Position numbers and translations under genes: made by a program. Under the pieces are notes generated by a model, which saw only the letters and a program-made list of their open reading frames with translations, made no database searches and had not been told where the DNA came from. Below, in pieces: positions 40,325 through 51,850 of a stretch of DNA of 64,000 nucleotides (position 1 is the first letter of the stretch; each line of letters opens with the position of its first letter). The stretch comes from Capronia americana (taxonomy: Eukaryota > Ascomycota > Eurotiomycetes > Chaetothyriales > Herpotrichiellaceae): NCBI GenBank assembly GCA_016110215.1, contig JADWQD010000007.1, positions 248,001 to 312,000 of the forward strand, given 5' to 3'.

Positions 40325-43057
40325 TCATCTGTTCCGGTCGACGGGCGTCTGCCTCCAGAGCGTGTCGCCACTCAAGCGATTGACGCTCACGCTGACTATG
40401 TTCCTCCACATGGACTGTCTTTCGCCGTCTCGGCCCTGTCGTGGCTGCGCCATAGTAACTCTAGGGCTGCCCGTTGTGGTGGTGGTAACGGTGCTGGAGG
40501 ATTCCACAGATTCGTCGCCCCCCAGCAGCGGAACATCCGGGTCCTGGCCGCGCTCGATATCCTCGTCTTCTCTACTGACGGTGGGGATGGGGATGGCGGC
40601 ACTTGGCTCCTCGTTGACCGTCTGGGCGACGCGGTTCTGCACATCGTCGCTCGTACTCTCGTCCGGACGCGCACCACTGTCGGTGCCGCTGTCTTCCTCG
40701 TCGTCTTCTTCAACGAGGTGTGGAGCCCGCTGGCGAGCCATGCTCCGCACGACATCGCCTTTGCAGATTGGACATGTCCGCCGCCGGGTCACCAGCCAGG
40801 GAGTGATGCATTCGGCGTGGAATTCATGTCCGCAAGGGAGGGACATAACTTGGCTCTCGCCGTCGACGTACTCCTCGAGACAAACGACGCATTCAACCTG
40901 CCGGCCCGTGTAGCGTTTTCGTTTTGCCGTCTTTGGATGGGTAGATGGCTTCTCGTTTTGCGGGCTTCTGGACGGCGAAAACTGACTGTCGGCGCTGGCT
41001 CCACCCGCGAAACTGCCCGCAGTCGTCTGCGAGCGTGGCCGAGGGCGCTGAGAGACGTTTTGACTCGTGGAGATGAGGAGTGGAGAAGTGGGTGATGCAT
41101 GCTCCGGAGATGCTTGTGCGGATGTCGTCGAGGAGGCTGTGGTCATGGTGTGGTACGTCCGGACCGGTAATCGGTCGACTACAGACTTCGGTGCACGCCA
41201 TCTTCTTCGACGAATACGCGAGCGAAGGAGTAGAAGTGCGTACACAACTGTCAGAGTCACGAGAGGGCTGACGACCAGCACGAGTAGAGTGTCGAAGAAA
41301 GGGCTGGTTGAGACGCTGGTAGGTGTCAGGGTCACCCACAAGCCGGAGTGCTCGCTGTCGTCTTCCCGTGCTGCTGATTGCGCACTTTGGACCTTCTCTC
41401 TGTTACTGCTCTGCTCTGTTGAAGAATCTCCATCCGACTCTTTCGGTGATTCGCCGGACCGGAAGACATCGAGCCACGAGGCCCTCTCTCTGCTTTGACG
41501 GTCCGTGTCATGGCCGTATCTTTGATTGGAAGGAGCTTTGCCACGGTTGAAGCGGTTCAGGGGTTCGGATTTCTCGTGATCATACTCTCCACTTCCAGGT
41601 GTGATGCTGCCACCCTTCAGAGTGGCTTCTGGATCGCTTGAGGTCCTCACCGCGCTGGCAGTATCTTGAGCAGCACCCTTTCCTGCCTTGCCGGGATCAC
41701 CCGACGAGGTAGTGGCAGGCTTCGGTGCAACGAGATCGGCGTCTCGCCAGTCTTGGACACCAATGACGAAGTCGTCCCCGCCTGGCCGTTTTGAGCTCGT
41801 AGTTTTAGCCTTTGCCGTCGATGCAGACGAGGTGGGAATGCTAGGGAGTGTGTTTGCCTCCTCCATAGGGTCTGGACGCGCTTCTTCCTTCCAGTCTTCG
41901 ACTAGCACCCATTCTACATTCCCACTGCTGGGAGGTCGGCGACTGTCCTCGTGTTGCGAGAACGGAGAATTGGTGTTCAGGCCCATGGCTGACAACACAT
42001 TGCCCACCCAGCCGTTCTCCGCTTCATCGTTGTCGCCTGGTAGGGTGGTTGGTCGCGAGCGGGCGGACCTCGTTGATGTAAAAACGGGCTTGTTGGCGTC
42101 ATGGTTCTGAGTTGGAGTTTTCCCCGAGCCCATGGTGTTGCTTTCTTCATCGCCTTTCTCTTCAGGTGGGACAAGTGAAGCCAGTAGATGGGCGGAAGTA
42201 TATGACGTGAAGAGTGCTGGTATCGTGATATTGGAAGTATCGCCCTTGGCATACATGATGGTCAACTGCGCACCCTTTTCGTTGTCTCCCACAATCAGAG
42301 CGACGCCTCCACGACGTTGAGCCCACTTGACTTTTTCCAGGAAACCACAACCGCCACGACTGAGCATAACAATCTTGCCTGCAATAGCAGCGCTTTCTTG
42401 TAAGGACTCAATATCGGCGTGTGTAGGCTTCTTGTTCTTGTCCAACTCGGCTTTTGCAGGCTCGCCCGGTTGACCAGGGGTTGCAGGATTCGAATCAGAG
42501 AGGGGATGGTGCAGATGGTCGTCAGTACCGTCGTCTTCTGTAAAGGATCCATCGATTGCGGCGCTGTCGTGTTCGGTTCCAACGTCGTCCAAGGCTCGGG
42601 GTAGTTTCGTTTTTTTCTCATCTTGTTCAACAGCCGTCAAATGCTTGATGCTCTGTGCCTTTTCTTCAGCCCAACCCGGAACGTCTGAGCAACCAAGTTC
42701 CCATCCTGCTAGATGGAGATCCTCCTCCTTCAACAAGGCATCGTCTCCAAAACCCTTGCCTACCCATAGCTGGCCGCTCAGCCCCCTTGATGGCAGGCTC
42801 GGCCCAAACGCAGCAGGCCGCGCCAAGAAGAATGTCGAGTTGTCGTTGGTAAGGCTAATGACAGCGGAGGGGGGAAATAAGGAGGACGGGGTGGAGAATG
42901 AGAAGAGCGCCCGCAGGCGACTTGGTCTGGTGTTGTAGCCGGTATTGAATGAATCTGCCGGGCTTTCGGTGCCGGCCGCGAGTAATGACCAGCATGTCAG
43001 CGCAATAGGGAGTGCAACAAAGAATATCAGTAACAGTAGGAATCGAAATGGACGCAT
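40325..43057 (-). CDS. PA-TM-RING type E3 ubiquitin ligase
   Basis: Intronless minus-strand frame. The start at 43057 (MRPFRFLLLLIFFVALPIAL) puts a signal peptide at the N-terminus and gives 910 residues; the frame extends upstream, but that part looks like a 5'UTR. A luminal protease-associated domain is suggested by GKIVMLSRGGCGFLEKV and RRGGVALIVGDNE, with a long acidic insert. One TM helix (LLVLVVSPLVTLTVVYALLLL) is followed by an Arg-rich stop-transfer sequence. A RING-H2 finger lies at about residues 723-766: C723-x2-C726-x15-C742-x-H744-x2-H747-x2-C750-x11-C762-x2-C765. The tail is acidic/Ser-Thr-rich. Relatives (RNF13, yeast Tul1-like systems) ubiquitinate endosome/Golgi/vacuole membrane proteins. 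The precise orthologue is uncertain. Confidence 0.9.
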   Translation of the reverse strand: MRPFRFLLLLIFFVALPIALTCWSLLAAGTESPADSFNTGYNTRPSRLRALFSFSTPSSLFPPSAVISLTNDNSTFFLARPAAFGPSLPSRGLSGQLWVGKGFGDDALLKEEDLHLAGWELGCSDVPGWAEEKAQSIKHLTAVEQDEKKTKLPRALDDVGTEHDSAAIDGSFTEDDGTDDHLHHPLSDSNPATPGQPGEPAKAELDKNKKPTHADIESLQESAAIAGKIVMLSRGGCGFLEKVKWAQRRGGVALIVGDNEKGAQLTIMYAKGDTSNITIPALFTSYTSAHLLASLVPPEEKGDEESNTMGSGKTPTQNHDANKPVFTSTRSARSRPTTLPGDNDEAENGWVGNVLSAMGLNTNSPFSQHEDSRRPPSSGNVEWVLVEDWKEEARPDPMEEANTLPSIPTSSASTAKAKTTSSKRPGGDDFVIGVQDWRDADLVAPKPATTSSGDPGKAGKGAAQDTASAVRTSSDPEATLKGGSITPGSGEYDHEKSEPLNRFNRGKAPSNQRYGHDTDRQSRERASWLDVFRSGESPKESDGDSSTEQSSNREKVQSAQSAAREDDSEHSGLWVTLTPTSVSTSPFFDTLLVLVVSPLVTLTVVYALLLLRSRIRRRRWRAPKSVVDRLPVRTYHTMTTASSTTSAQASPEHASPTSPLLISTSQNVSQRPRPRSQTTAGSFAGGASADSQFSPSRSPQNEKPSTHPKTAKRKRYTGRQVECVVCLEEYVDGESQVMSLPCGHEFHAECITPWLVTRRRTCPICKGDVVRSMARQRAPHLVEEDDEEDSGTDSGARPDESTSDDVQNRVAQTVNEEPSAAIPIPTVSREDEDIERGQDPDVPLLGGDESVESSSTVTTTTTGSPRVTMAQPRQGRDGERQSMWRNIVSVSVNRLSGDTLWRQTPVDRNR

Positions 43058-44458
43058 GGTTGTAAGGGCTAAGAGTAGTAGGCTATCGCCACGGGAGGTC
43101 AGGAGACACGGAACAAGACTCCATGCATCGGCACACCCTCGACGTTGCACAGAAGGACAGCACCCCGTTGATAAAAGGCTTTCAGCGAAGGTCGATAGAA
43201 GCAGTATGGCAAAGACTTTAGGAAAGATGGTTTCTCCAAGTTGAAGTTGGCAACCTGTCAATGCAGCCTGATCCAGATCAACACGCCCGGAGATCAGATG
43301 CGGGACAAGGACGAATATCATCACGTGACGTCGGCCAAATTGTACTCGTACGTTCCCAGGATTGTACTAAAAGGTTCGCGATCAACAGGTTAGTGAGCAT
43401 CAGGATAACGAGTGTCTACTACTGTGTACGAGTGCCGATTACAAGTACCATCATTAACGGCGACACACTGCACTCTGAAACCTTAATCATGTTGAGGGGC
43501 TGTAACCGGTCACTCAGTGGTACTGCTTGTGCTCATATTACGAGGCACTTCAAGACTTTTGGCTATGGAACGATTGCGCGTCCGTGCGCGTCGTACGAGT
43601 ACAGAGAGCAGTTATGACATTTTGACCCGTCGGCTGTCTTGTATGATAGACGGCATCATGCACGCCCCACACGAGTACTCGTAAAGCCCGAGAAGCAAAG
43701 TCCTGTGCCGGATGCCTCTGGCTGTCGGCCTTCAACGCTGCCGTGGCACCAGTCCACCTCAACTCCCTATAGCAGAACTTTCAAATCGCTAAACCCTTTG
43801 GAATCATTGCCTGGGGGGTTGGTCGCCCCCATTTGCCTCCTCTTCAAGCTTAGGCTCAGCCATTGGCCTCCACTGGCTTGCGGCTAAGGCTGGGCTGAAG
43901 CGCGCCATGCCCAATCGACACAGGACAAGGGTGCCTCTTTCGTCATCCAAGATGCTCAAGTCGATTCTCCATCCCTCCAGACGGTGTTCGTCTAGGTTCA
44001 TCCCTTGATCATTCGCCTAACATGACGATCACCACACCGATTTCCGCGAGGCACTATCAACCTCCACAAATCTTTGCCTTTGGATCGAGTGTTTGTGCCG
44101 TTTCTCAAGGGCATTGCTGGCCTGCGGGTTCGTGTGCCGCCGGTGCGCCACCATGATTTTTCTTGACATTGCGTCGATCAAAATGACCCTTATCAGTTCC
44201 ATCTCTGAGCTGAATGTGCTCTTGTGTTGTTCTTGACCATCTAGACCGCATGCTTTGTGCTTCTTGTCGCCCTGTGAGCTGTTCCAAAATCGTTCAGCTA
44301 CTGAGTTCTGTCGTATCTGTTTGTTATTGCAGTAGTACGGCAGCAAGTTCAGCCTCGTGCGTGAGCGACTCTTTTCCGCCAGGTGTGGTCGCACCTTCCT
44401 CCTACCATTCGTGTTCAGCAGGTGCGCGTGACTCAAGAGGCAGGAGCAAACTGCGGCA
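43058..44458. other. Intergenic region, 1.4 kb, divergent promoter
   Basis: Between the RING ligase (-) and aquaporin (+) genes. Several short near-palindromes containing CGTACGAGT occur around 43340-43600. No gene supported. Confidence 0.45.
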
Positions 44459-45822
44459 ATGGAGAATATCAATCCCAAGTCTGGCTTTTTGCCAGGTCTC
44501 TTTGGCCGACACAGAGGACCGAAGACTGGAGCAACACCTTCTGGTGCAGACGAGAAAATGCAGGGCCCGAAAGCATCCTCATTCTTCATGAGGATCCCTA
44601 ACAAGCCTCGAAACCATTTCATCGCCATGGCCGGCGAATTTGTCGGCACCTTTCTTTTCCTGTGCGCATAACCTTGAAATTCTTTGTGAGCGGAGACTGA
44701 CAATCCAGCAGCTTCTTCGCTTTTGCTGGCACTCAGGTCGCCAACACCCCTCAAACCACGAGTGGCTCGCAGAGTACGGATCTGCCACAGGGCCCGAACC
44801 CAATCCAGCTCCTCTACATCAGCCTCTGCTTTGGTTTCTCTCTTGCCGTCAATGCATGGATCTTTTTCAGAATTTCAGGAGGACTGTTCAATCCAGCTGT
44901 GTGTGCGGCATACCAGAAAAAGAGTCGAGGGTGACTGACAATCGATTAGGTGACTCTCGGTCTATGTCTGATTGGCGCCGTCCCCTTCCTTCGAGGTGGC
45001 CTCATCTTCATCGCACAAATGCTCGGCGCTATGGCTTCGGCCGGCATTGTCAAGGCGCTGTTTCCCGGTCCTCTCGCTGTCACGACTTCTCTTAGTGGGG
45101 GAACAAGCAAGGTCCAGGGCGTCTTCATTGAAATGGTCAGTCAGTGAAGGAGAGGAAACCATAAAAGCCTGCTAATGCCGCCGAAGTTCCTCACCGCTCA
45201 ACTTGTATTCACCATCATTATGCTTGCCGTGAGTGACCCGAAACCCGGACGCAACTGACTGCTGATACTTTCCCGCAGGCCGAGAAACACAAAGGGACAT
45301 TTCTCGCTCCAGTCGGTATCGGCTTATCTCTCTTCATCGCCGAGCTAGGGGGTAGGCATATATCCACAACCGATGAATAATGTTTCCTGACATGATACAG
45401 GCGTCTACTACACTGGTGGATCTTTGAATCCAGCTCGCAGTTTCGGCCCTTGCGTGGCTAGCCACCGCTTCCCAAGTGAACACTGGATTTACTGGGTTGG
45501 GCCGATGCTTGGAGCTATTCTTGCTGCCGGCTTCTTTTGGTTCATCAAGAGCTGCGAGTACCAGACGGCCAACCCAGGTCAGGACTTTGATGACCTCGAG
45601 GCTTCCGCATACAACCCGGAACAGGACCTCACCCGACCAGTTGTCAGCCCAACAGCTGTGATCCCCGAGCGCTCTATATCACCTGTCGCCTCACGGCGGT
45701 CTAAGGAGGAGCGATCCAGCACGTATCAGCCAGCTCGCCTGGGATCCGGAGCGACAAACACCACTCTAGGCCCAGCGGCAAATGGCAACACAGTCCATGA
45801 TAGGACCACCGTCCCAACTTGA
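44459..45822 (+). CDS. Aquaporin / major intrinsic protein
   Basis: Six exons: 44459-44661, 44709-44898, 44950-45135, 45187-45228, 45279-45351 and 45401-45822, with introns of 47-51 bp, giving 371 residues. The first TM helix is restored by the first splice (GEFVGTFLFL-SFFAFAGTQVA). The two pore half-helices carry GGLFNPAVTLG, assembled across intron 2, and GGSLNPARSFGP; the Arg after the second NPA is the usual selectivity-filter arginine. Exon 4 is only 42 nt (FLTAQLVFTIIMLA). A cytosolic N-terminal extension of about 50 residues and a C-terminal tail of about 90 hydrophilic residues flank the channel. This looks like an orthodox fungal water channel rather than a glycerol facilitator, which usually has NPX variants. 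Membrane location: plasma membrane likely. Confidence 0.93.
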
Positions 45823-46291
45823 TCTCCAAGGTGACACGTTTGATTGCTGGACGCGCCATTTGTTCTCCGAGTTTCCACGACTTCTGGAAGGCTTCCACCT
45901 TGTTGTTCTATGTTGACTGTGTGACCTATCTGATACCCTCATCCGCTGTGCTGGTTTCGCGTTTAAGCAGGTTTATCGAGATTGTCGTCGCTGTATTGAT
46001 GAACGACAAGGGTGCTGGGGACTTTGCTGGCTTGAAAGGCCTTTAACACTGCTCAAGGGCTGTGGGTTTGAAGGCGGGTTGGGACAAATATGTAATCAAG
46101 GAACATCTGTCTGGAGGAACCACATCAGAAGTCGGACTAGTGGTTATTCCCATTATGAGAAGGACTCATCTTCCACGTTGTACACAGTATGTGGATACGA
46201 TAATACATTTTATTGAATGGCTTCAAGCACGAAGCTTTGGCAACTCGATGGCTGCTCAATTCTCATGATTGGTCGACACCAAGTTTTCGCC
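45823..46291. other. Intergenic region, convergent 3' ends
   Basis: 3' flanks of the aquaporin (+) and SF3A1 (-) genes. No gene seen. Confidence 0.5.
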
Positions 46292-47899
46292 TCATGACTT
46301 GTACTTGTTGTGAATCTGGCGTATCTGTTCTTGCATTTTCGCTGTCTTGTCCTGCTGGGCACCCAGGTGGCCCGCAGCACCAGGACCAGGATACTGTCCC
46401 CCTGCAGGTTGACTGTCCATCTTCAACCGTTTCCTCCTCTCTTCCTCCTCCTGCTCACCCAGCACGCGGGCGGCAGCCTCCGCCACCGGATCGTTCACCA
46501 CCCCATCCGTGCGAGCTCTCAACCTCTTGAGGTTAGCAGCAACGTCGGTGCCACCCAGATTCGTCGTGTTGAACCTCGCAGCTGCCTTTGATTGCTGTTC
46601 TTTCCAGCGTGGATCCAACAGTTCAATGCGAAGATGCGCGTCGAGTTCTGCGACGGGGATCTGTTGACCGCAGTTGGGACAAAGGGCTGTAGCGACGCGG
46701 GATTGTGCTGCGCGGGCCTGGGCGCGGGGCACGTAGTCTTGTTTGATGCGCATGGGGGGTTGGCCTGGCAATTGAGGAGCTGGAGATGCGGTGGAAGGCG
46801 GTTGTGGTGAGGGGACGGCTGGGGGAGGGGCGGGCGAATAAGCTTGTATGGGTACGGGTGCTGGCGCGGGCGATGGTTGAGGTGGAAAGGGGGAGGGTGC
46901 GTATGCTGTGTATGGCTGTGCTGCCTCTGGAGCAGGAGCATAGCCATTGTTCTGTGGATAGTTGGCGTAGGGATCGTTGGAAGCGTAACCGTTCATGTCA
47001 TCTGTAGGCATGGCTTCTTCGATGCGCATGTCCGGCCTCGCTAAACTCATCATGGCTTTCTGCTCGAGACTGGCGCTTTGTAGGTCGTTTAACGTCGTCG
47101 GAGGCGGGAGATCAGCCTGTTCGTCTGCCTCTGTGAACAAGACTGTTTCCACCACGACAAAATCATGCCAGTCAATCTGAGCGTATGCTATCCTCTCGGC
47201 CTCCTCTGCTTCCTCTTTCTTTTGTTTTTGCGTTTCTTGCCATTTGATGTATTCGGAGCGCTTCTTTGCGGAGCCTAGCACACGGAAGCGATCTTGTAGA
47301 TTTGCTTGAAGGACTTGGATGCGTGCTTGCTCGGCTTTCTGGCCCTCAAGGCCGGTCTGAAGGAGCATGGTGTACTGGTCGACAATCCGTTGGAAGAAGT
47401 TGTAGAGGGAGTGTTGGGGGCGGAGGAAGTCGAATTGGAAGTTTCGTGCTTCTCGTTGGGACAATGCGGTCATCCAGCTTTTGCCCTTGCGCGCGACGTG
47501 GAGTGCTGTCAGCTTGACGACTTCGAGGTCCAGGGCACTGATGTTCGGCATGCGCGCACTGAATTGGAACTCTGGCGGGGGCTCCGGGCCTTTGGGCTTC
47601 TCGGGCACGGGCGTCGCGTCCCCGGTCCTCCCAGCAGAAACAGCCGTTCCTCGTCCTGACTTGACCTCCGACAATCGCCACTGGTAGAACGGCGCGTAGG
47701 CATCCTGAGGTGACAGGAACGAGAATTTGGGATTTGACTGCTCTTTATCGCGAATGCGGTCTTCGAAGACAGACCCATTGCGGGCGACGTAGCCTGCGGT
47801 CTTCTCTATGATTGCACGGATATCCTTAGGAGGGAGGACCACGCCTTCTGGAGGCTTGGAGACACTCTCCGGGAGGTCGGGTATCCCGTTGGAAGCCAT
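46292..47899 (-). CDS. Splicing factor 3A subunit 1 (Prp21/SF3A1)
   Basis: Intronless minus-strand frame, 535 residues, starting MASNGIPDLPESVSKPPEG. Two SURP modules are visible: about residues 25-78 (IEKTAGYVARNGSVFEDRI ... YAPFYQWRLSE) and 120-177 (VVKLTALHVARKGKSWMTAL ... YNFFQRIVDQY). The linker SAKKRSEYIKWQETQKQKKE and DWHDFVVVETVLFTE blocks are diagnostic. A Pro/Ala-rich low-complexity region precedes a CPNCGQQIPVAELDAHLRIE segment and the WKEQQSKAAARFNTTNLG block. The C-terminus ends without the ubiquitin-like domain of the animal protein. Part of U2 snRNP SF3a, needed for prespliceosome assembly. Divergent from PMT1 by about 670 bp. Confidence 0.95.
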   Translation of the reverse strand: MASNGIPDLPESVSKPPEGVVLPPKDIRAIIEKTAGYVARNGSVFEDRIRDKEQSNPKFSFLSPQDAYAPFYQWRLSEVKSGRGTAVSAGRTGDATPVPEKPKGPEPPPEFQFSARMPNISALDLEVVKLTALHVARKGKSWMTALSQREARNFQFDFLRPQHSLYNFFQRIVDQYTMLLQTGLEGQKAEQARIQVLQANLQDRFRVLGSAKKRSEYIKWQETQKQKKEEAEEAERIAYAQIDWHDFVVVETVLFTEADEQADLPPPTTLNDLQSASLEQKAMMSLARPDMRIEEAMPTDDMNGYASNDPYANYPQNNGYAPAPEAAQPYTAYAPSPFPPQPSPAPAPVPIQAYSPAPPPAVPSPQPPSTASPAPQLPGQPPMRIKQDYVPRAQARAAQSRVATALCPNCGQQIPVAELDAHLRIELLDPRWKEQQSKAAARFNTTNLGGTDVAANLKRLRARTDGVVNDPVAEAAARVLGEQEEEERRKRLKMDSQPAGGQYPGPGAAGHLGAQQDKTAKMQEQIRQIHNKYKS

Positions 47900-48573
47900 G
47901 GCTGTTCGCGCCCGCCGGGTGGTGGGTGGAGGTGGTGAGTCGCCTCTCGCTTCTTTGCAGGATTTTGTGTCGTCAAACTGGGATTCTGCAGGGCTTTAGT
48001 AGCGTGCGTGCGGCACAGCGGTTGACAGGCGAAGATGCGTGGAGGTCGAAGCTGGATGCAAGGTTGGCATGAACGTCTGCCAAAATGCGAACCTTGATGG
48101 AAATCTGTAAATTGTGGCTAGTGCTGCCTGTGGCGGCAGGCTTGGACTTGTGGAGACCCAGTCGGCTCGAAAGGGGGAGGGCAGCCCACGCATGGGGGCG
48201 CCTAAACTTAGCACACGACGCGCATGTGCAGCATCGCGCAAGCGCATTTTTTGCAGGGCTGGCTGCATTTCACGGCGGAGACAGAAAGTAACGAACAGTT
48301 GTCAATTGTACACTTCTCCTGACCACCTGGACTTGCTGTCTTCACCTTCGCGCCCCTTTGGGTTTTATTCCTTCGTGCTTGTCTTCTCCCTTCTGGCCAT
48401 GGTCCTTTGACCATATTTCCCTTCTTGTCCTTCTTTTGATCCTGATTTTCCCCCATCCCATCGCAACACGAAGGCGCCGGAAAAGTCCATTGACTCCTCA
48501 CCCGTTCAGCCTTCTCCCACCACCTTACGACAACAACAATTTCTACTGAGATCGGGACTTGTGTCTGCCCAAG
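47900..48573. promoter_or_regulatory. Divergent promoter of SF3A1 and PMT1
   Basis: 674 bp between divergent start codons, with a pyrimidine-rich leader before PMT1. No gene seen. Confidence 0.5.
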
Positions 48574-51436
48574 ATGGCAGCGACATCTGCGCGGAAGGCT
48601 GCGGCCTCGCAGAAAGCTGCCCCTACTCCAACACCCGGTCAGGCGGGCCGTGATGTCGTTCGGACGCAGCCCAGCAAGAAGAAGAGCTATGCATCAGAGG
48701 GAGTCACGGACAATGACGTGTTCTTATTGCCCATGGGCGACTATCAGGTGATGGCGCTGCTGACTCTGGTCGCCGCGGTGGTCCGGTTGTTCAGGATCTA
48801 CCAGCCTACCAGCGTCGTCTTTGACGAAGTCCAGTAAGTCAGAGCGGACGCGCTAATGGAAGTGTTTCACTGACAGATTGGTAGCTTCGGTGGCTTTGCG
48901 ACGAAATACATCAAGGGCAAATTCTTCATGGATGTCCACCCTCCCCTGGCCAAGCTCCTCATCACTCTTGCTGGCTGGCTGGCCGGCTTCAACGGCGACT
49001 TCGACTTCAAGGATATCGGAAAGGATTACCTCGAGCCCAAGGTCCCATACGTCTCGATGCGCCTGCTTCCTGCTATCCTCGGAGTCCTTACCATTCCGAC
49101 CATGTTTTTGACGCTAAAAGCATACGGGTGCAGAACAGTCACGGCTTGCTTGGGTTCCGCACTCTTGATCTTTGAAAATGGCTTGGTTACACAATCCCGC
49201 TTGATTCTTCTCGATTCTCCCTTGGTCATATGCACAGCTTTCACCGCTCTTGCATGGACATGTTTCACAAATCAAAATGAGCTGGGCCCCGATCGTGCCT
49301 TTGATGCCAGTTGGTGGTTTTGGCTTGCCGCTACCGGTCTCGGCCTGGGTGCAACTGTCAGCGTCAAGTGGGTTGGTCTGTTTACCATCGCCTGGGTCGG
49401 CAGCTTGACCATTCTTCAGCTCTGGGTCTTGCTCGGAGACAACGTCAACGTCAGTCCCAGAAGATGGGCGAAGCATTTGTTCGCCCGGGTGTTCTGTCTC
49501 ATTGTCATCCCGGTCGCATTCTACGTTGGCATGTTCGGCATCCACTTCCTCTGCCTGGTCAACCCGGGTGACGGAGATGGGTTCATGTCCTCCGAGTTCC
49601 AGGCAACATTGAACAACAAGGGCATGGCGGACACCCCGGCCGACATCCTCTTCGGCAGCGAGGTAACTTTGCGACATCACAATACTCAGGGTGGCTATCT
49701 CCACTCTCACCCTCACATGTACCCGGGAGGCAGCAAACAACAGCAGATCACCCTGTACCCTCACAAGGACGAGAACAACATCTTCCTCCTTGAGAACCAG
49801 ACTCAGCCTGTTACTCCGGACAATGTCACCGTTACTGGTCCCCAGGCATGGGGCAACTTGACCGAGCCCATCAAGGACGGCGACGTTATCAGGCTATATC
49901 ACCTTATGACACATCGTCGTGTCCATTCTCATGACGTTCGACCCCCCGTCACCGAGGCCGAGTGGCAGCAGGAAGTCACAGCTTACGGCTACGAAGGTTT
50001 CGAAGGTGACGCCAACGATTTGTTCCGCGTCGAGATTGTGAAGTCTATGTCCGATGGCGATGAGGCGAAGAAGAGACTCAGGACGATTCAGTCCAAGTTT
50101 AAGCTCGTACACGTCATGACTGGCTGTGTGCTTTTCTCGCACAAGGTCAAACTGCCTGACTGGGGATTTGAGCAGCAGGAAGTTACCTGCGCCAAGGGTG
50201 GCACTCTTCCGAACAGTGTGTGGTACATCGAGCAGAACAACCATCCAATGCTGAAGGAACAGGCTGAGAAAGTCAACTACAGAAACCCCGGCTTCCTCGG
50301 CAAGTTCTGGGAACTGCAGAAGGTCATGTGGAGAACCAACGCCGGCTTGGTTGAGTCGCACGCTTGGGACTCTCGTCCAGGTTCGTGGCCCATTCTCCGA
50401 CGTGGCATCAATTTCTGGGGCAAGGACCATCGCCAGGTCTATCTGCTGGGCAATCCGGCCATCTGGTGGCCATCCACCTTGGCTATCTTGACCTATGTCA
50501 TCTTCAAGGGTATCTCGGTCCTCCGCTGGCAACGCAGCTGCAACGACTATTCCAATGTCAACTTCAAGCGGTTCGACTACGAAGTGGGCCAGACTGTTTT
50601 GGGATGGGCATTCCACTACTTCCCCTTTTACCTGATGGCCAGACAGTTGTTCCTACACCACTATTTCCCAGCGCTCTACTTTGCCATCATGGCCATGTGC
50701 CAGATCTTCGACTTTGTCTTCAACCGCATCTCTGTTCTTGGACTCAAGAAGCGGCCTGAGATTGCCTGGGGTGTCGCAGTCGCGTTTGTAGCATTCGCCA
50801 TTGGTGTTTTTACTCTTTACGCTCCTTTGATTTACGGAAACCCATGGACCCAAGATCAATGCAGAGCCGTCAAGCTGTTTGATACCTGGGATTTTGACTG
50901 CAACACTTTCTACACCGATGTAAGTTGGCATGCTGACGAGGATGATCTACGCTGACTGAGGATAGTACGCCAAATATTCGACGCCGCTTCCTCCACCGTT
51001 TGGAGACGCAACACCTACGGTTCCATCAGTCCAGATCGACTCTGAGAGAAAAGACACTCTCGGAGCCGCAATCTCTCAGCAAATCGGCGAAGGTCGGGTG
51101 ATTGCGCAAGAAGAAAAGGTCGAATATCGCGACCAGGATGGGAATTTGCTGGATGAGGCACAAGTACAGGCGTTGTTGGCGGAGGGCAAAGCATCGTTCC
51201 AGACCAAATACGAGACGCGGACGAAACTGGTGGATGAGCAAGGCAATGAGGTGCACCCATCAGACATTGCGCCACCACATCCAGATGTAGAAGGTCAGAA
51301 CCCGCAAACGAAGGGAGTCCCGGAAGAGCAAGCCAATGTCTCTCCAGCCGACGCAGAAGCAGGAGGATCGGTGAAGAAGGGAGACGATGATAGCAAGGCC
51401 AAGCCCGCGAGTGATGCGAGCGAGGCGACGAAGTAA
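48574..51436 (+). CDS. PMT1: Protein O-mannosyltransferase 1
   Basis: Exons 48574-48833, 48885-50919 and 50966-51436 (introns of 51 and 46 bp), giving 921 residues. The first splice restores FDEVHFGGFATKYIKG, which includes the catalytic-loop DE pair. KFFMDVHPPLAKLLI and the multi-TM N-terminal PMT domain follow. MIR motifs lie in the luminal loop (GSEVTLRHHNTQGGYLHSHP, VIRLYHLMTHRRVHSHD, FKLVHVMTGCVLFSHKVKLP), then the C-terminal TM block (GWAFHYFPFYLMARQLFLHHY). The ending DTWDFDCNTFY and a charged cytosolic tail (EEKVEYRDQDGNLLDE) fit the PMT1 subfamily. It transfers mannose from dolichyl-phosphate-mannose to Ser/Thr in the ER. The secreted Ser/Thr-rich protein at 19270-22812 is an obvious kind of substrate (inference). 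Confidence 0.95.
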
Positions 51437-51850
51437 ATGATGGTTGAATCTGGCCCGGGGGGAGGGAGGTAGAAGCAACGACCATTTCGATGTAATAACA
51501 ATGGAAATGAAAAGCATTTCGGTCTCTGAACATGTGGGAGGGCTCAGTTGCCCGGTGCTGTTCTCACGTGACTCGCTCTGTTTACAGGCAGTGGGGACGC
51601 TGTACTTCGCCGTAGCCAGTGACCGCCAGTCGGTGCCCCTCTTGCCCTCGTTCCCCAAAATTCAGGGACCGCGTTGGCGGTTGCAGGTCAACACCACGTC
51701 CTCGTCCTCCCTGCGCAGCAACCACCACCGCAACAAAATCCATTTCTGTCGTCCCGAGTTACGTTTCTGCCCTGGCTTGATCAGCTGCTTTTCGACTTCG
51801 ATATCGCCGTGTCATTGTCTTTCTCGAGAGTAGTTAATCTGCACGCAACG
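51437..51850. other. Intergenic region upstream of EB1
   Basis: No gene. Promoter/5'UTR of the EB1 gene. Confidence 0.5.

Noticed and set aside
44029..44754. A 241-codon minus-strand open frame
   Set aside because: It overlaps the first aquaporin exon in antisense, has no family features, and the aquaporin reading is well supported.
49894..50616. A 240-codon minus-strand frame
   Set aside because: Antisense shadow of PMT1.
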